Positions 35,901 to 45,679 of a DNA stretch of 64,000 nt are shown piece after piece. Position numbers and translations under genes: made by a program. The stretch covers positions 310,001-374,000 of the forward strand of contig JAVTVJ010000346.1 in NCBI GenBank assembly GCA_034509425.1. Reading direction: 5' to 3'. Numbering within the stretch: position 1 is the stretch's first letter; each line of letters opens with the position of its first letter. Origin of the DNA: Eopsaltria australis (lineage: Eukaryota; Chordata; Aves; Passeriformes; Petroicidae). The notes under the pieces are model-generated. The model was given only the letters and a program-made list of their open reading frames with translations, made no database searches and had not been told where the DNA came from.

Positions 35901-38900
35901 AAACAGATGGGAAATTCCAGAATTTCTGGTGGCATTGGGCAGTGGGCTGGCTCAGGGTGTCCTCAGATATGCACTTTGTAGAGGAAAAACTCCCTTGGAC
36001 GAGGTCTAGAACCTCTCTGGGTTTAAGCAAGAGGAATTTGGGGGCATAAAAGTGTTTTTGCAGCAGAGCCAGGAGCGTGGGCTCTGCTCCAACACCTGGA
36101 TTCTCACTGCACCGGGTCCCAGCAGAGTGGAGGGGTTGTCTCTAATGCAGAGTTTTCATTTCTCTCCAGATGATCATTCCAGGGTCCACCTGACTCCCGT
36201 GGAAGGAGTCCCTGACTCCGACTACATCAACGCCTCCTTCATTAATGTGAGTTTTGTGCTTTGAAGGGGAGATCCCATCAGGAGCAAAGCTCAGCAGGAT
36301 GGTCTGGGAAGGGCTGGGGAGCCACTCCTGCTGGAGCTGGGCATTTCTGATCAACAAACACCTGATCAATCATAGAATCTTTTAGGTTGGAAAAGCCCTC
36401 TAAGACCCTCAAGTCCAACCATTCCACTTCCCCAAGTGCCACATCCACACGGATTTAAATCCCTGAAGAGTGTGGCCAGGGGATCATCAGTGCTTCCCAG
36501 CTTGCAGGGCTGGATGTGGGAAGGGGATGAAGAAGAAATCAAGGAATCTGGCTAAAATGGAAGCAGCACTTGCCCTGCTGTGCCCCTGGGAGGAGCTGGC
36601 TCCTTTGTGGGTGTCACCACGTGGCTCCAGTCAGCAGGAAGGGTCATGTGAGAGGTGGAGGCACATGAAGCAAAGACCCAAAAGAGCTTTTTCCTTTCCT
36701 CCCCAGTAAATAAAACACACAAAGTCAATCCCTGTGAGTTCTACAGCCCCCTCCTCCAAGGAGCAATGCTGATTTTCAGGTGATGCTCTGGGTGCAGGGC
36801 TGTCAGGTACCCCTTCATCAGTGCCTTGTGCCCACAAGTGGGGTCATTCCTGCCTTATGTGAGCTTGGGGAGTGTTCCTGTGGGAAAGCAGCCCTTTCCA
36901 TAAGGATTTTCAATTATTTCAGCCCATCTTTGGTGCTGATTCTCCCCTCAGAGGCTGCAGCCCCTTCTCTGCACAGGGGAGGACGAGCAGCAGAGCAGAT
37001 GCTTGATTTGTTCCTGAAGTAGGTGGATTTCATGACTTTTGTGTAAGACAAATACTCACTTCTCTTCTTTTTTTCTTGTTCTCTCTGCAGGGGTACCAAG
37101 AGAAAAACAAGTTCATTGCTGCACAAGGTAAATTCTTGATTATCCCCACTGCTCTGTCAGGGGCAGCTGGGCTGGGTCCCTCTGCTCGGTGGAGCTGTGC
37201 CCCTCTAAGCTCAGCACAGCATCTTCAGCGCTCCCCTGGGCAAAAGGAGGCCTGAGTGCTCCACAGGTTGTTCCCAAAATGATTTTCCCAGTCAAAGAGC
37301 AGTTCTGGATGTGTTGGTGAGGGAGGAGAAGCCCTACCTGAGCAATCCCATTGCTGGAGGGTGTTGTGACCTCTGGCCAGGGAGCTGCTTGATTAAATCA
37401 CAGAATCATGGAATGGTTTGGGCTGGAAGGGACCTCAAAGCTCATCTCATTCCACCCCCCTGCATGGACAGGGACACCTCCCACTATCCCAGGTTGCTCC
37501 AAGCTCCCTTGAGCACTTCCAGGGATGGGTCTGTCCCTGTGATCTTCAGAAGTCCAAATACGTCCCTAAAACCAAAATTCCCACTCACAGGGTGAGGACC
37601 ATGTCAGCAGCAGGATGTTACCTGCCCATGGGAGTGTTTTGTGTTTCCTCTCTTGACTTGCCAGTGGGTCAGGGCATCCCTGGCCAGTTTTCCTGGCTCT
37701 GGCTGGAGAGGGAGGCTGGGTCAGGTCTGTCAGCACTTCCAGGCTCAGGTTAAGCTTTGGCTCTGCTGTTCTCTTGGCTCACCCTGTGCCTCAGGCTTGG
37801 CAAGGGAGCGTGGGCTGAGTTAGCTCCGTGTCTGGCAGGCAGCAGGGAACTGTTCCTGTGCCACACTGAAATAGGATCCCATGGCTAAAACCCAAAATCC
37901 CAGGGCAGGACTTCAGCAGACTCTGGGGCAGCCACGATTTCCCGGGGTGACCTTGGGCAAGTCCATGTTCTGTTCGTCTGGTTCCCCCTTCTTGAGCTAA
38001 ATATGGAATTCCTGACCCTAAAACACATCCAGAAATTCCAGCTCCTGTGTGATAGGATTATTCCTTGGATCAGACATGCCCAGACACCACAGCTCCTCCT
38101 GTGAGACCTACGGGCAAAAAATGTGTTGGATCATCCACGACGTGTGACCTCCCACGCTGGGGTTTGGCCCCAAATTGTGAGAGGTTGATCCCAAAGAGGA
38201 CTTTTTGTTTTACCTTCCCCTCAGGACCAAAGGAAGAAACAGTGAATGATTTTTGGAGGATGATTTGGGAGCAAAACACAGCCACAATTGTCATGGTGAC
38301 CAACCTGAAGGAGAGGAAGGAGGTAGGAACTAAATTAGGCCAAACCCAGCACATCCTGTGCCTATGGGCATGTCCTGGGGTCATTCCCAGCTTTGTGAGG
38401 GTGCCCAGAGCTCACCTGCAGCTATTTTCTCCCCCCACAGTGTAAATGTGCTCAGTACTGGCCGGATCAGGGCTGCTGGACCTACGGGAACATCCGAGTG
38501 TCCGTGGAGGACGTGACGGTGCTGGTGGATTACACCGTGCGCAAGTTCTGCATCCAGCAGGTGCCAGGGCTCACCTCTGCCATCCCTCCCTGCCCCGTCC
38601 CATCCCTCCCCCCTCCACACTGGGCATCCCAAAGGGGCTGGCTCAACTCCTCCAAGGTTCTGTGAGAGCAGAGTTGGGGTGAAATGATCCCCAGCAGCCG
38701 TTTTTAACCAGAGGTGGTAAGAATTTGTTGCCAGTGGTTCCAGCGTGGCTGTGCTGGGAGCAGGGAAGCTGAGGGATGCCAGGGCTGAAATTCCATCCAG
38801 CAGCACTTCCTGTTAGCAGTGTTGGTTCCTGCTCTCACCCACAGACACTTAATGCCTGAAAATAATCAGATTTATCCCCTCAGCTGAGACAAAATCCAGC

Positions 38901-41900
38901 ACCGTATGCGTTGGGTTTGATTGCTTTCCCATCTGTCACCACATTTCCTTGTCCTCCAAGGAGATTCTGGGGGTTTTAGTCACTTTGTTTGTTCTCCTGC
39001 TGCTCTCAGAGGCAGGCAGGGAAGAGTTGGTGCCTGCAAACCTGTCTGCACCCTGAGTGTGACTCTCCTGAGCTTCATCCTCCACTCCAATGGCCTGGAC
39101 GTGTGTGGTTTCCTCCCCTGCCTTAAATCCGAGGATGGTGTGGGCAGAGGAGTGGGAGAGGATGGAGCAACAGCTTCTGTTTGAGCTTGTTGGGGATGAA
39201 ATGTGGCAGCTGCTGCCAGGCTGGATCCACAGGCAGGGACAGGCTGGCATCTCACACCCCTCAGATGTGGGATGTGGTGCTGTGTGGTTAAAATGTCACG
39301 ATTTATCCCAGAGCCTGAGTCCGTGCCCTTTCAGCTGTGGATGCAGCTTCTTCATCCATCCAGCTCCGTCTCTCTCTTGATTTTGGGGGCAGAAGGGAAA
39401 CCTGAGGATTTCTCATGAACCTGAGCCCACGTTGCCCCTGCAGGTGGGAGATGTCACCAACAAGAAGCCCCAGCGCTTGGTGACCCAGTTCCACTTCACC
39501 AGCTGGCCCGACTTCGGGGTGCCCTTCACCCCCATCGGGATGCTGAAGTTCCTGAAGAAGGTGAAGACCTGCAATCCCCAATATGCAGGAGCCATCGTGG
39601 TGCACTGCAGGTGAGTCCTGCTCACAGCCAACCTCTGCCCGTCCTGGGTCACCTGGAAAGCATCTCCTACTTAAAAATGAATTTTTCTTTTCAGTCAGGA
39701 CTTTTTCGTTATCTTTATTTAACTTTCCTGTGTTTAATGGGGATGTTCCTCATGGGGACATGCAAAAAAGTGCATGAATTGAAGGAATTTCTTGGAATCA
39801 GTGATGTTAAAGTGTTACAGCTCATCTGGAGGGGTCATTTGGGTTGGCTGGATGCTGAGAGAGCCAAGCTGAGCACTGATGATGTCTCCCTTGGCTCTCC
39901 ACTGCCCTGGCATGAGAAGATAGGATCCCTTTTTGGGAGAAGGCAGGGCTGAGCTGACAGCTTGCCTGGAGCAAGGCTCAGGGAGATTGGCCTCACCTGG
40001 AGTGGTTTCAGGCACAGCAGCAACCCTGAGGGAGCCACAGGGGCTTCTACATTGCAATAAGAAGCTCCATGGTTTAAGGCAGAGATGGTCACACTTGCAA
40101 CATCCCAAGTCCATTTTTCTTTCCTTGGGGAGCAGCTGATCCAAGATCTTTGATTCATTAAAGACAATCCAGCCCAACCCCTCTGCCATGGGCAGTGACA
40201 CCTCCCACAATCCCAGGGTTCTCCAAGCCCCATCCAACCTGGCCTTGGACACTTCCAAGGATGAGGCAGCCACAAATCTCTGGACACCCTTTGCCTCCCC
40301 ACCCTCCCAGGGAGGAATTCCTTGCCAATCTCCCACCCAAATCTCCTCCTGCAGCGCCGGGGTGGGACGCACGGGCACTTTCATTGTCATTGATGCCATG
40401 CTGGACATGATGCACGCCGAGAGGAAGGTGGACGTGTACGGCTTCGTGAGCCGCATCCGGGCTCAGCGCTGCCAGATGGTACAGACAGATGTGAGTGTGC
40501 TCCTGCCCTGCCCTCTGGGCTTGGGTTTCCCTCACCCAGTCAGAGCCTGTGTGAGGGTCAAGTGTCGTCCTGCGTTTTGGGGTGATGCTGCACCTTCACG
40601 GGGTCCTGCTCTTTTTAATGCCCTTTGTAGAATCGTTAGATCATTAAGGTTGGAAAAGATCATTAAGATCGAGTCCAACCGTTCCCCCAGCACTGCCAAG
40701 GCCAACACTGACCCATGTCCCCAAGTGCCACATCCACATGGCTTCTAAATCCCCCCACCCTGCCCTGGGCAGTTCTGGACAACCCTTTCCATGAAGAAAT
40801 TTATCCAATATCCCAATCTAAACCTCCCCTGGCACAGTCTGAGGCCGTTCCCTCTCCTCCTGTCCCTGATCCCTGGGAGCAGATCCCAAACCCACCCAGC
40901 TGTCCCCTCCTGTCAGGGAGTTGTGCAGAGCCACAAGGTCCCCCCTGAACCTCCTTTTCTCCAGGCTTGGAGAACATTTTTTGTCATTTTTGCTTTGCTT
41001 GGTGTGGCAGATAAAGTCCCAGTCCCCATTTAGTGGCAGACAGGTCGTCACTCACTTTTCTGGGGTCTCAGAGGGTGGGCAGGGGGGTTTTGGGTTTGCA
41101 CCCATCTCCCTGGGCATGGACCAGGCACTGACAGCCCCTCCCTGCCACCCTGCAGATGCAGTATGTGTTCATATACCAAGCACTTCTGGAGCACTATCTC
41201 TACGGTGACACAGAGCTGGAGGTGACCTCCTTGGAGATCCACCTGCAGAAGATCTACAACAAAGTGCCAGGGACCAGCAGCAACGGGCTGGAGGAGGAGT
41301 TCAAGGTGAGCATTGTCCTGCTGGGGAGCACCATGTGCTGGCCTGGCACTGGGTGGCTCTGACACTCCCCTCTGCTGTGCTCCTTGCCCTGCAGAAGCTC
41401 ACTTCAATCAAAATCCAGAATGACAAGATGAGGACGGGCAATTTGCCAGCCAACATGAAGAAGAACAGGGTGCTTCAGATAATTCCATGTAAGGCTTGCT
41501 TGGCTGTGTGTCCGAGGGGTGTGGGGACAGGAATGGGGCTTGAGGAATGGGACAGCAGGGACCTTGTGGTGTTCAACAAGGAAAAGGGCAAAGTTCTGCC
41601 CCTGGGGCACCAGTTTGTGCTGGGGTCACCAGGCTGGGGAGGAAGGGACCTGGGGGTCCTGATAGACTCCAGCCTGAACCTGAGCCAGCAAAGTGCCCTT
41701 GTGACAAAAGGGACAGTGGTGGCCTGGGCTGTGTGAGACAAAACACTTCCAGCAGGTCCAGGGAGGGGATCCTGCCCCTGTGCTCGGCACTGCTGAGGCC
41801 ACACCTGCAGCACGGGGTCCAGTTCTGCCTCCCCAGGACAAGAGGGACAGGGACAGACTGGGGAGAGCCCAGCGAGGGCACTGGAGCATCTCTGGGAGAG

Positions 41901-44900
41901 CTGGGCCTGCTCAGCCTGGAGAAGAGAAGGATCTGCATCCCTGTGCATCAACACCTGCAGGGAGGGTGCAGAGAGGACAGAGCCAGGCTCCTCCCTGTGG
42001 TGCCCAGGACAGGACAAGGAGCCATGGGCATGGCCATCTCCCAAAGCAGGGCATGGCAGAGGGTGGAGCTGACTGTCCTTGTCCCAGTCAGGTGCTCTGT
42101 GCTCCCTTTCCCTTATCTCTGTCTCTCATTAGGGATTGGGGTCTCTCCAGCTAAAAGCCATGCAGGTTATCCCAAATCTCAGGTGATTTTGTTCTGTTCC
42201 AGATGAGTTCAACCGAGTAATCATTCCAGTGAAGAGAGGGGAAGAGAACACAGACTATGTAAATGCTTCCTTCATTGATGTGAGTTTTCTCCACCTTCTT
42301 TCTATCTTTTCCCAATGGAAACCACCTCACACTGCTTCCTCTGGGATGAATTTATCCCAAACCCTCCTTTTAGGGGTTTTTTTCAGCTCCCTCCACTTGG
42401 CTTTGCTTTGTGTCACCGGATGGGGCTGCTTTCTTTCTCCAAGAAACCCCTGGGTGTTTCCAGCTCCTTGTGGGAGAGGAGAGCTGGAGCCTGAGCAGAG
42501 CCTCCAAATCCTGGGCTCCCTTCTGCCCCTCTGGGCTCTGCTGATGGCTGTGCACATTCATGTATCCATGGAAATAACGCAGCACTGGCCGTTTGGTCAG
42601 GAAACATCCACCAGATTAGATTAAGGGAGCAGTGCACGATCCCAAAACCCTGGAGAGAAGCCAGGTCAATCCCATTACACCTGTCTGGGTGGCAGCAGGA
42701 GGCCAGGCAGAGAGGTTAAGTGCTGTCCTCACTGTGAGCAGGAGATAAGTGATTGCACATCCCTCTCTCCTGAGCAATCCTGTTGGCTCCAGGGAGACAT
42801 CTCGGATGAGGATTTATCTCCATGCAGTGATGCCAGTGCTGGCCAAGTGACAGACCCTGCTCTTTTCCAGCCCAATTTCTGCTTTCATCTCCTAATGACA
42901 GAGAGGTTTTTCTCCCCCAGAAAAAGGCAATCACTGGGTTTGTCCAATAAAACAAATTTATTCCCAGTTCTAACATCCCCAATTAATTGCTGTCGGAAAT
43001 CTCCCCGCTGTGGCTGCAGGAGCAGCTGCCTTGTTGTGCACCCAGATCAAAAAGTGTCCGTGGCACGTAAGCAATTTGGGCTGAGGATTCAATTTCCTGC
43101 CTCTGCTGAACTTTGCTTAAATGACAAACTCCAAATGACGAAGCATCTGCAGTCACAGTCTGCAGGGAGGGCACAGGGGACTCAGGGGTTTGGAAACAGA
43201 AATTCTTTGTGGCTGTGGAAGAGCCAGTCATCCAGCCTTCCTGCTGGTTTTCATAGATCATAGAAATGGTTTGGGTTGGAAGGGACCTTAAAGATCATCT
43301 AATTCCATTTAGTTTTGCTTGCTTCTTCCCAAAATCCCCAATAAAAATCACACCTGGAGTACTTGGAGCTATGGCAAAGCTCTGCTGCAGCACTCAGAGC
43401 TTGCAATATTGCTCAGGTGTGCTGGAAACCCAAATGGATAAAGCCAGGTGTGTGTTGGGGATATAATCCTCCCAAAATTGAAGTGCGCTTGGTAGGCCAA
43501 CCACATCCAAGAGATTTCTCCTGCTGCTCCACTGAGCCTGTTCCCAAATCCCAGGGTTATCGCCAGAAGGACTCCTACATCGCCAGCCAAGGGCCACTGC
43601 AGCACACGATAGAGGACTTCTGGAGGATGATCTGGGAGTGGAAATCCTGCTCCATCGTGATGCTGACAGAGCTGGAGGAGAGAGGCCAGGTAAGCTCCTG
43701 GGAACAGCTGCATCGAGCACCAGGGAAAGAAATAAATGAATGACAGAGGGTTGGAGTGGGGTAACCCTTTGGATCCTTCCAACCCAAACCAGTCTGGGAT
43801 TCTGGGAGTTTGTGAAGCCTGTGGGATCCCACCTGGTGTTGGGCAGCTACCAGAAGGTTCTTCTATCCAAAATACTCGGGGTGCTCACCCTGTCCCCTCC
43901 CGTGATGGTTCCCCAGGAGAAGTGTGCCCAGTACTGGCCGTCCGACGGCTCCGTGTCCTACGGAGACATCACGGTGGAGCTGAAGAAAGAGGAGGAGTGT
44001 GAGAGCTACACAGTGCGGGACCTGCTGGTCACCAACACCAGGGTAAGAGCCTGGCTCCCTCTGGGCACCTCTGGGTGCTCCTGGGTGTCACTGCCATGAG
44101 CCCTTGCTGGTGTTCCCTCAGCTCCATCAGCTCCCCATCGTCCCAAAGGGATTGTGTCCCTGCCTGACATCCCTGAGAGTCCCTGTCCTGCTGCTCCTTC
44201 CTTGACCTTTCCCTCTGTCCTGCTGCCCTCACCCTTCTCCACGTTGTCCCTCCCTCCTGCTCCCCATTCCCCACACTTCCCCTGCTCCGTGCCATGGGAG
44301 TGCCACCCCTCCACAAGCAGCTTTCCTACACGGATTGTTACTTATTCCCAAAGCCCTGAGCCAGCGGGTTCCTTGGTACAGATCTCCCAGAGCTGTGCCC
44401 TCCCAACAGGAAAACAAGAGCCGACAGATCCGACAGTTCCACTTCCATGGATGGCCAGAGGTTGGGATCCCCGGGGATGGGAAGGGGATGATCAACATCA
44501 TCGCGGCGGTGCAGAAGCAGCAGCAGCAGTCTGGCAACCACCCCATCACTGTGCACTGCAGGTAAAGCCTGCCTGGAGCAGCTGGGCCACCCCTGCCAGG
44601 GCACCTGCTCCACCAGGAGCTTGGGAGATGGTCACAATCCCAAAGCACGTCCTGGATGAACTGGGAGAGACTGGGGCAGGACTGGCTCCTCCAGGACTTC
44701 TCCTGTGGGTTGTCCCCTGGGCAAAGCCAGCAGGGGTTTTCCCCTCATTCCCTGGTTTCTCTTTGCCAGTGCTGGAGCAGGAAGAACGGGCACCTTCTGT
44801 GCGCTGAGCACTGTCCTGGAGAGGGTGAAGGCAGAGGCGATCCTCGACGTCTTTCAGACAGTCAAGAGTTTAAGACTACAGAGGCCACACATGGTGCAGA

Positions 44901-45679
44901 CACTGGTAGGTGCCTCCTGCCCTGCCAGAACCTCAGCAAGGATGAGCTGGGGGCTCAGTGTTGAGCAAAAACCTCCTTTGGTTCAAGGTTTTCACTCCCC
45001 ATGAAAGAGGGAGTGAGGGAAGTTGTGGATTCATCGTTCAGAAATGTCCAAGGCCAGGTTGGACAGGGTTCGGAGGAACCTGGGATAGTGGAAGTGTCCC
45101 TGCTCATGGCAGGGGGTTGGAACAAGGTCATCCTTAAGGTTCCTTCCAACCCAAACCATTCCAGGATCCAAGATTCCATGGAGCTGTCTCCCCTTCCTCT
45201 TGTTAAGGCATCTGGAAGAGGTGCTGAAGGCATCAAGTGCCTTCTGAGCACTGGCAGAAGTTGTAGGAGCCTCCTTGGAGACATCCTCAGCCACAGTCCG
45301 TGTATTAATGGGCTGGAAGGCCTGGAAAACCATCCTGGAGTGCCTGTGGAACACAGGCAGGGTTGGAGCAGGCAGGGCTGGGTGAGGCCTTGCAAGAGGG
45401 GTTTGCAGGGATTTAAAAGCAAAGTCTTTAAAGATTCAAACAGAACCTCAGAGAGGGAAGGGGAAAGCAGAGTTTCTTTTGCCAGCAAGGCTTTGGTGGG
45501 TCCCAAGGAGGTGGGACCTGCTCTGGACACCTGACCAAGCATCAGGTGCTGTCTCAGGTGTGGATTTTCCTGGCCTGACACCGTTCTCTCCCCAAATCCC
45601 ACAGGAACAGTACGAATTCTGCTACAAGGTGGTGCAGGAATACATCGACGCCTTCTCAGACTACGCCAACTTCAAGTGA
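23870..45679 (+). CDS. PTPRA: Receptor-type tyrosine-protein phosphatase alpha (spliced, 21 coding exons)
   Basis: Joining 21 coding exons gives 2421 nt, that is 806 residues plus TGA, close to the 802 of the long human isoform. A signal peptide (residues 1 to about 19) is followed by a Pro/Thr/Ser-rich ectodomain of about 135 residues with five N-glycosylation sequons (first at N21), one transmembrane helix (about 156-178) and two phosphatase domains. D1 (about 255-500) has KNRY (Y275), WPD (D414) and the P-loop [10 protein letters not shown] with nucleophile C446. D2 (about 545-790) has [10 protein letters not shown] (C736), but KNRV (V568) and WPE (E703), the known signature of a weakly active second domain. 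The tail has Y802 in DYANF, equivalent to the Grb2-binding Tyr789. The family acts at the plasma membrane and activates Src-family kinases by removing the inhibitory C-terminal phosphate. All intron boundaries are GT-AG and in phase. Confidence 0.98.
24363..24725 (+). CDS. PTPRA: PTPRA coding exon 2 (mucin-like ectodomain)
   Basis: Acceptor CTTCTCAG at 24362, donor GTAGGC, phase 1 to 1, 363 nt. Codes a Pro/Thr/Ser-rich stretch with sequons NMS, NAT, NIS and NFS, as expected for an O- and N-glycosylated stalk. It is little conserved with mammals. Confidence 0.93.
24726..26657 (+). other. PTPRA intron between coding exons 2 and 3
   Basis: Mostly unrecognised unique sequence. A short CR1-like terminus lies at about 24955-24990 (TTCCAACCCAAATTATTCTG). 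No internal gene is seen. Confidence 0.6.
26658..26675 (+). CDS. PTPRA: PTPRA coding exon 3 (18-nt microexon)
   Basis: Acceptor TTTTTCTGCAG, 18 nt, donor GTAAG. Both junctions are phase 1, so skipping would keep the frame. Supplies the residues after the glycine of the GNSDRR segment, just outside the membrane. Confidence 0.88.
27690..27915 (+). mobile_element. CR1 LINE 3' fragment
   Basis: Sense CR1 from TTAGATATTGGGAATAAAGT to the terminus TCCTTTCCAACCAAACCATT. Confidence 0.88.
29535..29600 (+). mobile_element. CR1 LINE 3' terminus
   Basis: Sense CR1 end (GGACTGGATGGTCTTTGGAG, then TTCCAAACCAAATCATTC). It is followed at once by a reverse copy. Confidence 0.7.
29601..29800 (-). mobile_element. 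CR1 LINE 3' fragment
   Basis: Reverse CR1 from AATCATTGAATGGTTGGGTG to about 29800. With the preceding fragment it makes a tail-to-tail pair. Confidence 0.82.
30445..30529 (+). CDS. PTPRA: PTPRA coding exon 4 (transmembrane helix)
   Basis: Acceptor CCTCTTGCAG, donor GTAAGA. Codes [20 protein letters not shown] and the rest of the helix, nearly identical to the mammalian transmembrane segment. Exit phase 2. Confidence 0.97.
31791..31864 (+). CDS. PTPRA: PTPRA coding exon 5 (juxtamembrane)
   Basis: Acceptor CTTTGGCAG, donor GTGAGT. Codes [20 protein letters not shown], the conserved basic juxtamembrane segment. Exit phase 1. Confidence 0.97.
32845..33330 (-). mobile_element. CR1 LINE fragment
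   Basis: Reverse CR1 with CCAAGTGCCACATCCACATG, CTCCCCTGGCACAGGCTGAG-type blocks and GAGCCTCCTTTGCTCCAGGC, which is the reverse strand of the [16 protein letters not shown] segment. Confidence 0.85.
33430..33535 (+). mobile_element. CR1 LINE 3' terminus with internal 15-bp triplication
   Basis: Sense CR1 end. The block GTGGAAGGTGTTGGA occurs three times at 33439-33487, followed by CCTCCAACCCAAACCGTTTC. Confidence 0.75.
33648..33784 (+). CDS. PTPRA: PTPRA coding exon 6 (juxtamembrane, start of wedge)
   Basis: Acceptor TCCTTGCAG, donor GTGAGT. Codes the segment with [20 protein letters not shown] and the helix-turn that precedes D1. The serines here correspond to the known phosphorylation sites Ser180/Ser204. 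Exit phase 0. Confidence 0.97.
34346..34424. repeat. Pentanucleotide microsatellite (AATAG/AACAG)n
   Basis: About 15 pentamers of AATAG with an AACAG block in the middle. It abuts the 3' terminus of the reverse CR1 fragment that follows. Confidence 0.93.
34425..34815 (-). mobile_element. CR1 LINE fragment
   Basis: Reverse CR1 from AAAGGTTGGAAAAGCCCTCT through CCAAGTGCCACATCTGCAC to GGCTGAGCCCCCTCAGCTGC. Confidence 0.87.
35607..35697 (+). CDS. PTPRA: PTPRA coding exon 7 (D1, KNRY)
   Basis: Acceptor CCATTCCAG, donor GTACGT. Codes [20 protein letters not shown] and then the KNRY pTyr-recognition loop (Y275). Exit phase 1. Confidence 0.97.
36170..36246 (+). CDS. PTPRA: PTPRA coding exon 8 (D1)
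   Basis: Acceptor TCTCTCCAG, donor GTGAGT, 77 nt. Codes [20 protein letters not shown] and the conserved DYINASFI motif. Confidence 0.97.
36369..36475 (-). mobile_element. CR1 LINE 3' fragment
   Basis: Reverse CR1 terminus ATCATAGAATCTTTTAGGTT through CCAAGTGCCACATCCACACG, in PTPRA intron 8. Confidence 0.82.
37091..37127 (+). CDS. PTPRA: PTPRA coding exon 9 (D1, 37 nt)
   Basis: Acceptor TCTCTGCAG, donor GTAAAT. Codes [12 protein letters not shown]. Exit phase 1. Confidence 0.96.
37398..37530 (-). mobile_element. CR1 LINE 3' fragment
   Basis: Reverse CR1 from CACAGAATCATGGAATGGTT to GAGCACTTCCAGGGATGG, in PTPRA intron 9. Confidence 0.87.
38225..38322 (+). CDS. PTPRA: PTPRA coding exon 10 (D1)
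   Basis: Acceptor TTCCCCTCAG, donor GTAGGA. Codes [20 protein letters not shown], the conserved DFWRMIWE motif. Exit phase 0. Confidence 0.97.
38441..38560 (+). CDS. PTPRA: PTPRA coding exon 11 (D1)
   Basis: Acceptor CCCCCACAG, donor GTGCCA, 120 nt, phase 0 to 0. Codes [20 protein letters not shown] and onward. CAQYWP is a family motif. Confidence 0.97.
39444..39610 (+). CDS. PTPRA: PTPRA coding exon 12 (D1, WPD loop and catalytic Cys)
   Basis: Acceptor CCCCTGCAG, donor GTGAGT. Codes [10 protein letters not shown] (general acid D414) and ends with HC, then two bases of the P-loop serine; C446 is the nucleophile. Exit phase 2. Confidence 0.98.
40160..40346 (-). mobile_element. CR1 LINE fragment reaching a PTPRA splice acceptor
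   Basis: Reverse CR1 from GACAATCCAGCCCAACCCCT through CCTTGGACACTTCCAAGGAT and CCACCCTCCCAGGGAGGAAT to the CCAATCTCCCACCCAAATCT block. That last block is the CR1 GATATTRGG region read backwards. It ends within about 10 bp of the exon 13 acceptor. Confidence 0.8.
40355..40490 (+). CDS. PTPRA: PTPRA coding exon 13 (D1 P-loop)
   Basis: Acceptor CTCCTCCTGCAG, donor GTGAGT. Completes SAGVGRTG and codes the following helix ([20 protein letters not shown]). The acceptor tract adjoins a CR1 fragment; see findings. Confidence 0.98.
40628..40975 (-). mobile_element. CR1 LINE fragment
   Basis: Reverse CR1 in PTPRA intron 13, from AGAATCGTTAGATCATTAAG through CCAAGTGCCACATCCACATG to CCTCCTTTTCTCCAGGCTTG. 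Confidence 0.87.
41156..41305 (+). CDS. PTPRA: PTPRA coding exon 14 (end of D1, linker)
   Basis: Acceptor CACCCTGCAG, donor GTGAGC, 150 nt. Codes [20 protein letters not shown] and the D1-D2 linker. Confidence 0.97.
41395..41488 (+). CDS. PTPRA: PTPRA coding exon 15 (start of D2, KNRV)
   Basis: Acceptor TGCCCTGCAG, donor GTAAGG. Codes the KNRV loop in place of KNRY (V568), a hallmark of the RPTP-alpha D2 domain. Exit phase 1. Confidence 0.97.
41505..42035 (+). mobile_element. CR1 LINE fragment
   Basis: Sense 5'-truncated CR1 in PTPRA intron 15. Recognisable ORF2 pieces such as [19 protein letters not shown], with frames interrupted. It is a close relative of the inverted copy at 17495-18035. 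Confidence 0.87.
42203..42279 (+). CDS. PTPRA: PTPRA coding exon 16 (D2)
   Basis: Acceptor TCTGTTCCAG, donor GTGAGT, 77 nt, the D2 counterpart of exon 8. Codes [20 protein letters not shown]. Confidence 0.97.
43255..43320 (-). mobile_element. CR1 LINE 3' terminus
   Basis: Reverse CR1 end (AAATGGTTTGGGTTGGAAGG), truncated after about 60 bp, in PTPRA intron 16. Confidence 0.75.
43555..43689 (+). CDS. PTPRA: PTPRA coding exon 17 (D2)
   Basis: Acceptor AAATCCCAG, donor GTAAGC, 135 nt. Codes [20 protein letters not shown] and the DFWRMIWEW motif. D2 joins here what D1 splits into exons 9 and 10. Confidence 0.97.
43750..43805 (+). mobile_element. CR1 LINE 3' terminus
   Basis: Sense CR1 end only (GATCCTTCCAACCCAAACCA, then GTCTGGGATTCTGGG), in PTPRA intron 17. 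Confidence 0.65.
43917..44042 (+). CDS. PTPRA: PTPRA coding exon 18 (D2)
   Basis: Acceptor GTTCCCCAG, donor GTAAGA, 126 nt. Codes [20 protein letters not shown] and onward. Confidence 0.97.
44410..44561 (+). CDS. PTPRA: PTPRA coding exon 19 (D2, WPE and Cys)
   Basis: Acceptor CTCCCAACAG, donor GTAAAG. Codes [10 protein letters not shown] with E703 in place of the catalytic Asp, a QQQQ run, and ends at HC (C736) plus two bases of the P-loop serine. Confidence 0.98.
44770..44905 (+). CDS. PTPRA: PTPRA coding exon 20 (D2 P-loop)
   Basis: Acceptor TCTTTGCCAG, donor GTAGGT, 136 nt, the same length as exon 13. Codes [20 protein letters not shown] and onward. Confidence 0.98.
45040..45180 (+). mobile_element. 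CR1 LINE 3' fragment
   Basis: Sense CR1 from GTCCAAGGCCAGGTTGGACA to TTCCTTCCAACCCAAACCAT, in PTPRA intron 20. Confidence 0.87.
45605..45679 (+). CDS. PTPRA: PTPRA coding exon 21 (C-terminus and stop)
   Basis: Acceptor AATCCCACAG. Codes [20 protein letters not shown] then ANFK and TGA at 45677-45679. The terminal tyrosine (Y802) matches the regulatory Tyr789 site. Confidence 0.98.
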
